Shown here: in pieces, positions 51,620-63,905 of the stretch
Layout: every line of letters begins with the position of its first letter
Position numbering within the stretch: the stretch's first letter is position 1
Assembly (NCBI GenBank): GCA_000320545.1
Contig: ADNK01000875.1
Location: forward strand, 186,001-250,000
DNA length: 64,000 nucleotides
Direction of reading: 5' to 3'
Origin: Bigelowiella natans CCMP2755
Taxonomy: Eukaryota; Cercozoa; Chlorarachniophyceae
Translations under genes and position numbers: made by a program
Notes under the pieces: generated by a model
Told to the model about the DNA's origin: nothing
Seen by the model: only the letters and a program-made list of their open reading frames with translations
Databases searched by the model: none

Positions 51620-54068
51620 GGTGAGAGAGAGAGACAAAAAAGTATAGAACAAATAACGCAATGTTACATCACCAAACTTTATTCCACCAACATTTTTCCC
51701 CCTCTGGCTCTCTCTCTGGTTCTCTCTTATTATTTTGCATGCAGCATGCTTTTTCTTGAGGGAGGAAATGAAATCCTCCTCCCTTCCTCCTGCCAATCTT
51801 CTTCTTCTTCTTCTTCTTCTTCTTCTTCGTCGTCGTCCAAGTGTTATTATGTCTGCTTCTCTTGTGTATTACCGTTTGGTGGGAGAGCTGCACTAGCCGG
51901 ATGTTCATGCGGGTGATTTCGTCCAAAATCTGTTGCTTTGCCTCCTCTTTGCGACCCTTATATATATGTTGATGAAGCTATGTCATTGCTATTGCTGTTA
52001 TTATTATTGTGGTAGTTGTGATGCTACTGACGATGAAAATGATAATGATAATGATGATGATGATGACGATGATAACGATGAGAGAGAAATCAAACAATGA
52101 GACAGCTAGCTCCAAGAACTACTACTAGTACTACCACTACTACTACATTCTTGTTCTTACCTTTGCCAAGTTCAGCCTCACATTTTTGTACCTGATAGTT
52201 AATAACACCACACCACGAGCATTTTCACTTCATCGCCATGCATGCTTGGGGACAACAACGATGGCAGCAATGGGATGATGAAGGTGATGATGATGATGAT
52301 GATGAGTATTATGGAGAATTGTGCACATGGGTCGGGTGAATGCCATCTATTTGTGCTGTATAGGCTTAAATCTGATATCTCTCTCCCCCTGCCCCCCTCT
52401 CCTCTCTCTTGCTCTCTCCTTTCTTACCAAAACAGGCTCTTAAACTTGGATTGGTACTTGGCGTCCGCAACATTGATTGTTGGGTCGACATCCAAGATCT
52501 GAGGACCAGCCTCCTCCAGCTGCGTGCATATAATAATAACACACATATATGTCTCAATGCATTATATGCGCCGCTTGCAACAACACCAAAACAACACCAA
52601 CAACAGCACTTTTTTGAAACGATATCACACAGCGAATAAACTTAATGGCATTTTTTGAAACACCCTCTCGTCCCTCCCTCCCCCCCCCCCCCCCCTAAGC
52701 CCCTCCCAATGCGTGTCGTACTGGATGAGTCATCGCTGCGTAGCTGTGTAGTACATATTCGTGCTACCGTATGTTGTTACCTGCTTCAGCCCCCAACATC
52801 GCTTCCCGACCACATCCAGCATCCACTTCAGAAGCTCCTGCAGGAAGAAGAAGAAGAAGAAGAAGATAATGATGATGATAATGATGATGATGTAAGGGGG
52901 GAGTGATTATTCTTACAGCAGTAGGCAGCAACGACACCCTACCTACCTTTTGATCCAGGTCGATACACATGCAGATGACTTTCACGCAAACCTCCAGGCA
53001 CAATTGCACCATTCCCACGGTTTCAGAACTACATGATGATGATAATGATGGTGAGGGGATAGTGAGGGGATGGTGAGGGAGGGGGAGGAGGAGGAGGAGA
53101 AGAAAAAGAAATAGGAAGAGAGAGTATGTAAGATTCAAGGAGGACAGGTGGAGAGAAAACCAGCAGGATTGTTGAGTTTGAAGAAGATTTAAGAAAAGCA
53201 GATAGGAGATGACAATCGAACAACAACAACAACTCACTTAAGAGCCACTCGCTCGGTGATATCGTTTGTGATTGTGTAGATCTCATATCCAACTTCATCC
53301 AGAAGCGCTGATATCAGCTTCGGATCTTGAGACGTACAGAAGGATCTGCAAGGATGATGAAAAGAGAAGACGAAGAATTTAATTCAGGAGAGAAGGAGGA
53401 GGAGGAGGAGGAGGAGGAGGAGGGGAAAACATATCAAGAGCACAAGACAAAGATATGTCCGTTGTATCTCAACACCATAGCCACATCACAGAACGAAGTA
53501 GGAGGATCTTCGTCAGATAGTATTAACGATGAAGATAGCTACAACACGCTTTTTCCAATACTCATATCAACAGCGATTGTAAGACGGTGATGCGTTTATG
53601 CGACATACTATAAATGCTCTTGATATCACGTGTCACACGACAAGAATTCCTTCTGCTATCTATCTTTCTCTCGTTCTTTAATTCCACGCGTGTTGATTAT
53701 ATATTTGCTGCACGTAATGTTCACGACGTGATTTAAGATTAGCTGATGACTACCTAATCTTCAAGGCGCTGGAGTTGAGCATTGCATATGCGGCGCGAAT
53801 GTTGTTGGAAAACTTGTCGCGCAGCTTGTGTCTCATGCTCTTCGATGTCTGCACGAATGTAGTGGTAACGGTCAACAATAAATCAAATATAGTAGTATTA
53901 CTACTACTACTACTACTACTACTACTCTAGTAGTCGTATTATGTAGTAGTAATTGTAGTAGTAGCACACAAACACACTCGCAACAATATACTATTTTGTA
54001 GAGTATATATGCACACGTGTGTCTATTTGTTTGTGTTTGTAAATGCAAGGTTGCTCGATATACGGTAT

Positions 54069-54099
<31 letters not shown>

Positions 54100-55706
54100 G
54101 CTACTATGACCTTGGCCGACTTACGATGACGTTTTGATTTTTGGGTCGAATCTGAAGTGAATTAGCATGATCATGATGACGATGAGGGAACATCGACAAC
54201 TCGTTGCCGCGCTACTGCGAACAATAATACTTGGACGACGAAAGATAGTTGTAGTGGTAGTAGTAGTAGTAGTAGTAGTTGTTGTAGTAGTTCCCAAGGA
54301 TAGATGGAAAATAGGGATTTATTTATCTGCTACTTGTCTTTCTCAACTGAGCCTTACTCCTCCTCTTCCTCCTCCTCCTCCTCCTCCTCCTTCTCGTCTA
54401 CTACTATTTCTACTATTACTACAACTGGTAATACCCCTAAGGCCTATTTCCTCCGAGAGAATCTCTTTGTACTGCCTCTCCAAGAATGAGGGTGAGAAAT
54501 CGTCCTCAACTAATTTGCTGTTGGAAGAGGAAGAGGCAGCTGAAGAACAATTTGTTGGAGGTTTCTTGTCGTTCTTTTTTCTTCTTCTTTTAGTTCTCTC
54601 TCCTTCTAACGCACTGACTGAGAATAATACCCATTCTTCGTCGTCTTCTTCATGTTCTGCCCGCGCATCATCGCGACGTAACTATGTGTGCGAGTAGCAG
54701 CAGCAGCGGGTTGTTGATTGATTTGAGAGTGAGCGAAAAACAGATAGATGAGGGGCGAGGGGGAGGGGGAGAGAGAGAAAGAGGAAGGTCAAGGAGGGTG
54801 AGGAAGCATGCAGCATACTCCTGCTTCGATGGTAGTCTAGGCCCGCCCCGGCTGGAGTCATTCGCCTTGATGATGTAAAGTCCAATCGCAACACAAGCAA
54901 CAATACACAACAACGACGGAGACGATTGAACGACGACGTTGAAGGTGGGCACACCACACACACACACACACAATCGCACGTTCGAATGGAATGGATATAT
55001 AATATTAATCTTGTGTGACTGATGTTGGGTGATGAGCACAACAATAATAGCTAACTAACTAACTAACGGTACCTTGTTAAATTTGATTGTATGGATAAAA
55101 AGGAGCGACTGGGCAAGAGCGTCGGCACCGTAGGCATCGTGTATCTCGCAGTCGGGATTGTCACGCAAATATACTTCCGCAAAGCACAGCGACATGCCTG
55201 AATGATATTAACAGCAGCAGCAGAAGAAGAAGAAGAAGAATGTTGAACAAATAAATCAAGGAAGAAGAACAGGTAAAAAGAAGTGATTTGAGACGGGGGA
55301 GATGCGAGCTTTGTTCTTCATTGAGCTGCTAATTGTCTTCTTCTTCTTCTTCTTCTTCTTCTTCTTCTTCTTTCTTCGTCCTTACGGTTGAGACGCTGCG
55401 ACTCCAGTCCACCCACATGAAACCCTAATGATTTCAGCCAACCATATAAGCAATATCAAAACGCTCCGCACATTGATTCGTCCCTTCTCACCCCCCCTCG
55501 TCTCCCCTTCTGAGCATATGTGCTCATGCTATTCGATATGTATATTTATCGTGTTACCGCTCTGTGAGACGAAGATGCGGAAGGCCTTGGCAAAGTCCAC
55601 TTGGGTGAGATCGATCTTGGCCATATACTCCGCCCGAAGCTCCGAGTGGTAAACGTCCTAATGACAACAAGCCGACGAAATACACACACACACACACACA
55701 CACATA

Positions 55707-55746
<40 letters not shown>

Positions 55747-57113
55747 CAGCAATAACATATAATACTAACAGCATGATAATGTTCACTGATGATAATAATG
55801 ACACCGACGGCGGTAGTTGTTTAGAGGCGCTGCTGCTATTATTATTATTATTACTATTATTATTATTATTAGACGTCCTTCCTTCGGATTGATGCTGCTG
55901 GTCAGCTGTCGTAGCGTATTGTACCTTCTCGTCTCCCGTGGCGAGGTAATCTGCAATCTGCACCTTGTTCATTCTGTCGGAGTACCGAAAGAGGAAGTCT
56001 GCGATCTGCCAAGGCGAGTCCACACCGACACGGAGCAAGTATCTGATGATGACGATGATGATGATGATGGGTGGGAATGAAAAAGATGATGATGAGTCAA
56101 AAATATTGATGATGATAGAAGAGAAAGGCGATGGTGATGATGATCCTGAAGAAGAAGAAGAAGATGATGATGATTGACTACACTGAAACAACATACACAC
56201 AGCCACACACACGCGCGCGCGCACATATGAGTGTGTTTTTGTTTACCTGCAAGCGTATTTGACGGCCTTTCCTTTCAACGTTTTATCTTCTTTGTTGTAG
56301 TATTCGCGAAATTGCTCCAGAGCGCGTTCATACTCCTTCGAGACAGTGATTTTGAGCTCCTTGCGCAAGATTACCGAAGGCCTGCAGCAGGAGCAGCAAC
56401 ACACACACACACACACACATTAGAAAGTCATCATATCGGATCGATGTTAACGTCACGTGAGTGATTTAAGACTAGCGGTGGTTGGAAAGAACGTTTCATC
56501 GATATCATCAGTCTTTTGGCTTCGTTGAAGAAGAACACAGGATAATACGCAAATATTGTAGGCAGTCGGGGTAGGTAAACAGATAGGCAGCAGTCAACCA
56601 ACAACAACTGCTACCGCACCACGATGTGACAAATCGTTTATCTATTTTCATTTGCTGATGTTACGCACTCTCTAAGGACTCTTGCGGGATATTCGAGGCT
56701 GCTGCTGCTGCCGCCATTCTCTTTCATATCAGGAGGAGCGGCGGCCTTTTGAGGAGTGTTGAGGTTTGAATCACCATCACCCTCAAGCCGCAGCTGTTGC
56801 TCTTCTTCCTTCTGACGGAGTTTCAGCTGGTCTCTGATGATGATGGTGCTCTTCTTCTTCTCGCGTATACTTGTCAGCTTGGTAGAGGACGGCGAGGAGG
56901 AGGAGGGGGGGGAGGAATGCGCCGTGGCCTTGCCTTTCTTCCATACCCACCTACGAGAAGAAGAAGAAGAAGAAGAAGAAGAAGAAGAAGATCAAGATGA
57001 AGAAGAAGGGGAAGAGGAAGGCCATGTAGTCAATGCTCCTGATTAGAATAGAGGTCGTAGTAGTAATAGTATAATATTGGGGTGATATAAATGAATAACA
57101 CCGATAGTAGTCT

Positions 57114-57149
<36 letters not shown>

Positions 57150-58256
57150 CCAATAAGCAGTAGGTATGTATGCGTGCATAATATGTGCGGAGGAGGAGGA
57201 GGAGGAGGAGGAGGAGGAGGAGGAGGAGAGAGAGGAGGAAGAAGACGACACCTCAAATATACCCTTCAAACAAAATAGATTACAATATGTACTACTGCCG
57301 CCGCTCGTTCTCTTTTCTTTCTTTATTTTATGTGCCTCCTCTCTTCCTCTCATTATAGTCGTTGTTACGTTCGGTGGGGGTCTTCAGGGTCATTTATCGA
57401 TATTCCTACGCCTTAAGAATTGAAGGGAGGGAGGGGAGGGAAGAGGGAGGAGGAGAAGGAGGAGAAGGCAGAGAAAGATCCTTTACGATGTACACGGACG
57501 GAGTAAAATACTGGGGGATATATCAGGAAAATAATCCGTCATCAACTCACTCACGCACACCACACGCCTATGTATAAATATACAACATTTATAAAGTATG
57601 CTAGCAACATCCCCCCCCCCCCCCCTCAACCTAGGAAGTCCAGCAACTGGTCTATTATTATCCCGAGCACGCCAATCGCTTTTTCTTGCAGCCACTTGAT
57701 CTGTCGTCGTACCATCAATCGCATCACGTTGGGAGCAGCAAGAATATCATTATGTAAGCATCGACTTAACTGCTAACCCCCCCCCCCCTCCCACACATGG
57801 TCATCTACCTACCTGTAGTTGAAATTTGAAGCCTTTTAACGTTGGGCCTGCTGCTCGTCCCTCATCAACTTCCACCTATCACATGCATAAAGAGAGGGGG
57901 GAAAACAGCCTCGATGAATGGCAGTAGACAACAACAACAACAAAAGTGTTCTTGCGAATCAATAGAGGACGCAGATAGATGCTCTTCTTTCCCAGTGTGA
58001 GTTTGTGTGTTTACTACAATGATGATGTTCCTTAACGCTTTGAAGATTGACACCACAGTGCTGCGAAATTAGAAAGAACAAACGAATCATCATCATCATC
58101 ATCATATGATACACGATGAGCAACAACCAACCCACCCGTTGGGCCAATCCAAACGATTATCAAAGTTGTAGTACAAATCAATAAACCTGTGACAGAAAGA
58201 TAGATGGATAGATAGATAGATAGATGATGACGATGATACTGTAAGAGTTGGTAGGG

Positions 58257-58301
<45 letters not shown>

Positions 58302-58450
58302 GTGAGGCGATCGAAGAATTATTATTAATTTTTACTAACGATTATAAAAAGGAGAAGAAGTGGTGGTAGTAGTAGTCGTAACGAGAGGAATCATAACACC
58401 ATTGAAGAACATTACGATTATGTTCTTCGCTATTCTCAGCTTAACGCCTG

Positions 58451-58490
<40 letters not shown>

Positions 58491-59408
58491 ATGGTGTCCT
58501 TCCCCCCCTTGAACCCCCCCCTTTTAACTGTAGCTCACTACTACACTGCGTGTACTTTGCATTAGGAGCTGAAGTGGGAGGAATCGTGATGCCCTTGATG
58601 ACATTCAACAGGATCCTCTTGTCGAGTTGCTGTTGGCGGTATTATTCAGAATGTAGCGTATTATACATGCTTTGTGTGTGTGTCTGTGTGTGTGTGTGTG
58701 TACACTGCAGCAGTTTATTGATTTTTAGTGCTTCTGAAGAGGAGGGCAGAAGGAAGAAGAGGACATAACTTTTAGCATAAGAGGAGGAAGTTAAGTATTG
58801 TGGGAGAAGGCAACGAGAGACTCATTGACTGGTTGACTGACTGCATATAAATAGAGAGGAAAAGAGAAGTAGGAGGAGGGGGAGGAGGAGGAGGAAGAAG
58901 AGAGAAGATGATGCTACCTGCGAGAGAGGCGACTCCAGGAGTGGTAACAAAATGTAATCGAGCATAGTTCCTGAGCAATAATATTGGCACTCAGTTGTTC
59001 GTCCTTCTTCATCATTATCTTCCTCTTCCTCCTCCTCCTCCTCCTCCTTCAACAACAACAACAACAGAGAACAATTATATCACACACCTAGTTCGATCGG
59101 AAGGAAGGCACGGAAGTTCTTATGCAGCATGAGAAAGAGGCTCACAGCGCTCTTGTACTGACGGTGCCACGGCGACGCGCAGAACTCCACCAAACATACG
59201 AAAACGTATCTTCGGATCAAATATCTGTCGGTTTTTGTGTTTGATTGTCGGCGATTGAAGGTAGTATAAGTAGTAGCAGGGTGTAATGGTAAGGGGGGGA
59301 GGGGAGAGAATAGAGAAGAAGAAGAAGAAGAAGAAGTAGAGGGACCGGAAGAGGAAGACGAAACAGAGATGTCATAGGAACAGAAAGAGACAATAGCAAA
59401 CGCATAAC

Positions 59409-59451
<43 letters not shown>

Positions 59452-61277
59452 AAACAGACAGATAGAGAAGTAGTAAGAAGATAAAGAAGACGAAGGGATA
59501 TTACATATATGTATCACACGTAGTTTAACAGAGCAACAACAGTTCTTTCATTTCCTGCAGGATATATGCAACTCGAGAAAGGACGACGACGACTACTACT
59601 ACTACTACTACTATTACCGCCTAGAAGCCTTTGAAGAAATAAAGGCTGAACCAAGCTCTATAATCCTCTGCAGAGGGAGGAAGGAAGCATATGGGGAAGG
59701 GAGAAGGGGGAGGGGAGGGAAGACAAAATAAGTGGTAAATTGCATTTTGATCGTAATAGTAGTAGTGGGCAGTGAAACAACGTTCTTCAGTTAACGTAAG
59801 TACCCTGATATTAATGCATGCTGCTAGCACATCCTTGCCAGTCTGGTCGGCACCGAGGTGCAACCCGACACTATCATCCTTTTTCAGTTCTCCGCCCCTA
59901 GCCTCCTGCTGCTCCTTCTGGGAGATCTGCAGCAGCAGATATGGAACAGCAAGCTCTCACAATATGGAGTTATTTTCAAAATTGGCATGCAAATTAACAA
60001 CTACAGCACTTTTGGATGTAAAGCCCAGGTAAATAGAAACGGAGATGTATAGCAGCCGTAGCACAAACAGAGAATAACGCAATTATAGCAGCAGCAGCAA
60101 TTGCTAGCACAGCTGTCCCTGACCTCGGCTATAGAAGCAGTATGGAAGCTCGTGGCCACGTGTATTCTTTTTGCCAGTAGCATCAGCAATATCATCGCCA
60201 ACTAAAGATTGTCATCAGTTATGCTAGTATCATTACCCATCCCCGGCAGCGGGGTTGATTTTTTATAAAAAGTAAAAAGGTAATATAGAAGGGGGGGTGG
60301 GGGAGGGGGGAGACGGCATCTTCCACTGTGAAAAGAAATCCGATGGCGGCACAACAACAATTATGAAGTTAAAGTAGTTATCGGTGTGAGTGATGGTGGA
60401 AGTTGCTGCTACATTTTAGTGAGATAAGCATTGCTACTGCGTGATGTTGTTGTTGCGTGCAGATTGCTGATAATTCGCAGAGAAAACACAACACCTTTTC
60501 AACGCCCCTCTCTAGGGAAAGATCGACCTGTGAATACACACACGGACAACGGTATAAAAGTGGGGCGGGGGGAGGTTGTATCCCTATCCATGACGGGATG
60601 ATCATCCTCAATCTCAAGAATGGCAGCAGAATGGTGATGATGATGATGATGATGATGATGATAATGATAATGATAGATGAACCGTGCCGTCATCATCGTC
60701 ATCATCATCATCATCATCATCATCATCGATCATCGTCGTTCGTTATTATTATTATTATCATTATAACTATAAGAAGAATATCTGAGTAGTACCGCTGTGG
60801 CCGTGTGCCTTGCTAAATCGAAGGATAACGACTTTTGCGAGAGAAATGCAGATTCCACCCCCATAAGGCTTCGGCTTCTGGTTGATATGGCACCGTAGTA
60901 TTAGTATTATTATTACTATTAGTTGTAGTAGTAGCAGCAGCAGCAGCAGTGAGCTTTCCATAGTTGCGTGCGTCTTGCAATCGAAGCTACTCAAAGCGGC
61001 TCCTCCTCCTCTTCTTTCTTCTTCTACTCTGTTTACTAATTCATACCATCGACATCTTCTGCTATCTAATCGTTTCTCTCCCCTTCCTACTTCTCCCCCC
61101 CCTCCCCCCCCCCTCTCTCCCCGCGCTTCCTCCTCCTCCTCCCCCTCTCTCCTAGCTGACCGACTGACCTCTGCACATGTTGTGCGACTTCGGAGACGAT
61201 GGAAGAGGCAAGTCGGTACCTCTTCGAGCGATATGATGATGATGATGATGACGGCGAAGATAGAGATGACGAAGGTA

Positions 61278-61309
<32 letters not shown>

Positions 61310-62653
61310 GACGATGATGCGGTGGGGGTTGGCTGAGGAGGAGGAAGGGTGGTCGTTGGTGATTCTTTTGAAACCGTTTCGGTCCTGGAGTTATCTTGCA
61401 TAGTATGACTGGGGTTTCCAGCTACCCCCTCTTCTTTCTTCTTCTTCTCTGTTATTTGCTGCTTCTGATCGATTCTCCATAGGCTCGAGCTGTAGCTTGT
61501 CTTCTTATTTTTGAACAGAGACACGGAGGGAAGGGCAGAGGAAGAAGCCGATAACGCCATTAGGTAGTTGCATGGTTAAGTAAGGAGGGGGAGGAAGAGG
61601 AGCGAGAGAGGAGACAGCTTTAGTTTTCTTTAATAACGTGCACAACACCACCGTGCCGAACTGCATTACCTTTGGGGAAATGATCTGAATCTTCCTAATC
61701 TCTTGGCGCACGAACTATAGGAGAAAACGACATTGAAAATAAATCTCGTTATTATTATTATTATTATTAATTTCTAGAAAATGTTGATTGAGGATATAAC
61801 GTGGAACTGATACACTTGCTTGCGAAAAGAACGACAGCGAGACCACAATTTCGAGTTATCAACATCATCGATCAAGCATTAAATCCTTCCCCTTCCTTCT
61901 CCTCGCTGCTGATGATATTCTTCGTTTACCAACACCACTCTGTTTTACACTGTAAGTGGCCTTCGCTGATTAGGTGGTGGTCTACTGCTCACTGACTCAC
62001 TCATCCTCTCACTCACTCTCCCAATTGTCCCTTATTCTTCGTTGCCTGACTAACCTTACCCCTATTATTATTATTATTACTATTTCTGCTACTACTCCTA
62101 TTACAACTACTTTTGCAACTGCAGAGATTGCGCTATTGCTGTCCTTAACAATACTACTCAGGGACTGATCTAGCTTGGTCGAAGGTTTCTGTGTCATCAC
62201 CCATCATCATATCACCCATCATCGTCATCATTAGAAGAGGAAGAGAAGAAGAAGAGGAGGAAAAAGAAGAAGGCAGATCAAGACATAGCACAGCGCAGCG
62301 AGCCTACAACCACCCTCCACACTTTCGGCTACTGTTGCCACATTATATTATTCATTAATTCATATATTTACCAGTATGGCTGCTACTATTATGGCCAACT
62401 TGACACCACACGAACACACACAGAATAACTCACACAAGCACACACGCACACACACACACACACACAGTTTACGACGAAGACGAGGGTCTACAGGGGAATT
62501 GATGGTCGCCCCTTGGACTGGAAGTGTTGAGGAGCGCCGATGATTCTTGGCATCATCGAGTAGTACGTTTGTGCTGCCTAGAGGGAGAAGAAGGGGAAGA
62601 AGAAGTAACATCATATTTTGGACATCCATCATGGAGATGTACCTTTGTACACG

Positions 62654-62687
<34 letters not shown>

Positions 62688-62737
62688 CCAACATGTCTGT
62701 ACACATGCAAATACATACTCCACGCCTGATAACCTGC

Positions 62738-62768
<31 letters not shown>

Positions 62769-63086
62769 CCCCCCCCCCCCCCCCATGAATGCAATCAAAA
62801 CTCACCCTGCTGCTGCTGTTGTTGTAGAGAATCCCGTCCACTTGCTGACTCTACAGAAAGGGGGTCGTCAAGTGATATTGCTCCCAGGAGCATCTAAAGA
62901 GGGGAGAAGAGGAAGGAAGAAGAAGAAGAAGAAGAACAACAACAACAAAGGGGGCAGGCACAAAAAAAGAGCAAAGAACATATGAGCAACCACGCGATGA
63001 GTGACGAATCATCGAAGAATACGAAAAGAATATAAAATAATACTAATGCGGCGACAGGAAAGTCCAGCGTTTCTCACTACAGGGAG

Positions 63087-63128
<42 letters not shown>

Positions 63129-63309
63129 CAAAAGAGCGGTAGTAGTAGTAGTAGTGGTAGCAGTACCTTAGACATCGTTATTGAAGGTAATTGCGTGAAG
63201 AACCGCATCACGGTTTCGCAGAGATAATAGGCAATCTGAGAAGAGGAAAGGTAGTTTCGTTATTTCGATGAAGAGGAAGAAGCAGACAGAGAGCTACATA
63301 TATATCATA

Positions 63310-63346
<37 letters not shown>

Positions 63347-63547
63347 ATAATTGGTACTGAAATCAGAGATATTGCCTCCTCCTTCTTCTTCCACAATGCT
63401 TGCTGCTACTACTACTACTACTAGTACTAGTACTAGTGATACCTCATGCCTGACACTCGGCCCAAACGCTGTTAGGTAGCAAGGAACCTTGACAGTGTAT
63501 TACAAGCACCGACAACACAAGTACAAACCACAACATCTACTTTGTCA

Positions 63548-63580
<33 letters not shown>

Positions 63581-63784
63581 CCAACGACCTACCTACCTAC
63601 ATCGGCTATATACCAAAAGAGAATTTCAGATCATAGTTTATTCTTCCGAGAGGCAGAGAGAGAGAAGGAGAGAGAGAGAGAGAAAGAGAGAAGGGTGTAC
63701 CCTTTCCGCAATCTTGTCGAAAAGGAATAGCTTGAGTTTTAAGGGCAGCACATCTAATGAGCTCATCTTCATAGAGGTCATGAC
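48898..63784 (-). CDS. Large Arf guanine-nucleotide exchange factor: DCB-HUS-Sec7-HDS1-PH-FYVE-like
   Basis: A single minus-strand gene of >35 small exons, 5' end probably outside the window. N-terminal exons: 63701-63784, 63443-63487, 63167-63235, 62806-62893, 62473-62577 and 61670-61714, with others near 62111, 61160-61220 and 59805-60200 (helical, DCB-like). HUS: 59088-59224, 58919-58971, 58556-58629, 58136-58186, 58015-58060, 57813-57875 and 57631-57700. Linker: 56669-56950. Sec7: 56247-56381 to 54435-54517. HDS1 to stop: 53754-53848, 53238-53345, 52947-53028, 52781-52837, 52428-52519, 52161-52191, 51873-51956, 51475-51533, then PH and FYVE exons; these 18 junctions agree in phase. BIG/GBF proteins activate Arf GTPases at Golgi and endosomes; HUS box and Sec7 place it in that class. 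The added PH and FYVE-like modules suggest phosphoinositide-directed recruitment (inference). Joints near 57600-56951 and 54125-53849 are incomplete. Confidence 0.85.
49438..49474. repeat. (CT)n microsatellite in an ArfGEF intron
   Basis: An uninterrupted CT tract in the intron between exons 49539-49565 and 49251-49342; on the gene strand it is a purine (GA) tract. Confidence 0.85.
50188..51294 (-). other. PH domain exons of the ArfGEF
   Basis: Exons 51178-51294, 50833-50911, 50535-50596 and 50188-50251 read VFIMKEDMLKVSESTNKKQT, YTFFLFNDILVYGEKRS, YSIHRMLHLVLCRLKQHEND, KSFTILAPNKPTAEKW and ATALDKYITEQI. The strand order and the invariant Trp near the C-terminal helix match a PH domain of the RhoGEF/FYVE-associated type (FGD-like). 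The phosphoinositide specificity cannot be read. Confidence 0.8.
52781..53345 (-). other. HDS1-like exons of the ArfGEF
   Basis: Exons 53238-53345, 52947-53028 and 52781-52837 give a helical stretch DPKLISALLDEVGYEIYTIT, SETVGMVQLCLEVCVKVICM and LLKWMLDVVGKRC, resembling the helical repeat that follows Sec7 in BIG proteins (LCLEGIRCAIRI). No further HDS2-4 repeats are seen; a short coiled-coil-like segment (exon 51873-51956) follows. Confidence 0.65.
54435..56381 (-). other. Sec7 catalytic domain exons of the ArfGEF
   Basis: Exons 56247-56381, 55925-56042, 55558-55657, 55386-55424, 55073-55197, 54819-54865 and 54435-54517 join in phase. They read VGVDSPWQIADFLFRYSDRM, VQIADYLATGDEKDVYHSEL, VDFAKAFRIFVSQSGFHVGG, LESQRLNRMSLCFAEVYLRD, AYGADALAQSLLFIHTIKF and FSPSFLERQYKEILSEEI. 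LESQ aligns with GEAQ of motif 1, so the catalytic glutamate finger is present. The TDLHN-type motif 2 is replaced by TIKFN. Confidence 0.82.
55680..55744. repeat. (CA)n and (TA)n microsatellites in an ArfGEF intron
   Basis: A CA tract at about 55681-55703 and a TA tract at about 55711-55743 lie between Sec7 exons 55925-56042 and 55558-55657. Confidence 0.85.
56952..57228. repeat. GAA, GCA and GGA trinucleotide arrays in an ArfGEF intron
   Basis: (GAA)n at 56952-56992, (GCA)n at 57113-57149 and (GGA)n at 57188-57228 follow each other within 280 nt, between the HUS and pre-Sec7 exons. On the gene strand these read TTC, TGC and TCC. A small exon missing from the phase chain should lie in this interval or just above it. 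Confidence 0.85.
57631..59224 (-). other. HUS domain exons of the ArfGEF
   Basis: Seven phase-matched exons read YLIRRYVFVCLVEFCASPWH, SLFLMLHKNFRAFLPIELG, TMLDYILLPLLESPLSQ, LDKRILLNVIKGI, FIDLYYNFDNRLDWPNG, TVVSIFKALRNIIIV and IKWLQEKAIGVLGIIIDQLL. The order and spacing match the HUS domain of BIG/GBF proteins, where the box reads like YVNYDCD. Here it is YYNFDNR, so the second Asp position is kept and the rest diverges. Confidence 0.8.
58454..59450. repeat. (CT)n and (GA)n tracts flanking HUS exons
   Basis: A CT tract at about 58454-58489 and a GA tract at about 59411-59449 are complementary to each other and about 0.9 kb apart, on either side of HUS exons. ACT runs occur at 58274-58302. 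Confidence 0.8.
62655..62784. repeat. (ACA)n, (CT)n and poly-C tracts in an ArfGEF intron
   Basis: (ACA)n at 62656-62686 and (CT)n at 62741-62768 running into a poly-C of about 16 nt (62769-62784), between exons 62806-62893 and 62473-62577. Confidence 0.85.
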
Positions 63785-63863
63785 CTAAGATATATCGATG
63801 GTGATGAGAAAGAAAGAAGAATACGACACAAGAACGACACGAGCGGTGGCTCTTATTTCTCCT

Positions 63864-63902
<39 letters not shown>
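63089..63902. repeat. GA, TA, ACT and CT microsatellites near the ArfGEF 5' exons
   Basis: (GA)n at 63089-63124, (TA)n at 63314-63343, (ACT)n at 63548-63580 and (CT)n at 63867-63902. The exons at 63167-63235, 63443-63487 and 63701-63784 sit between them. Confidence 0.85.

Positions 63903-63905
<3 letters not shown>

Noticed and set aside
55681-55743. Tandem short repeats considered as a CRISPR array
   Set aside because: Di- and trinucleotide microsatellites in a spliced eukaryotic gene, with no spacer-repeat structure or cas genes.
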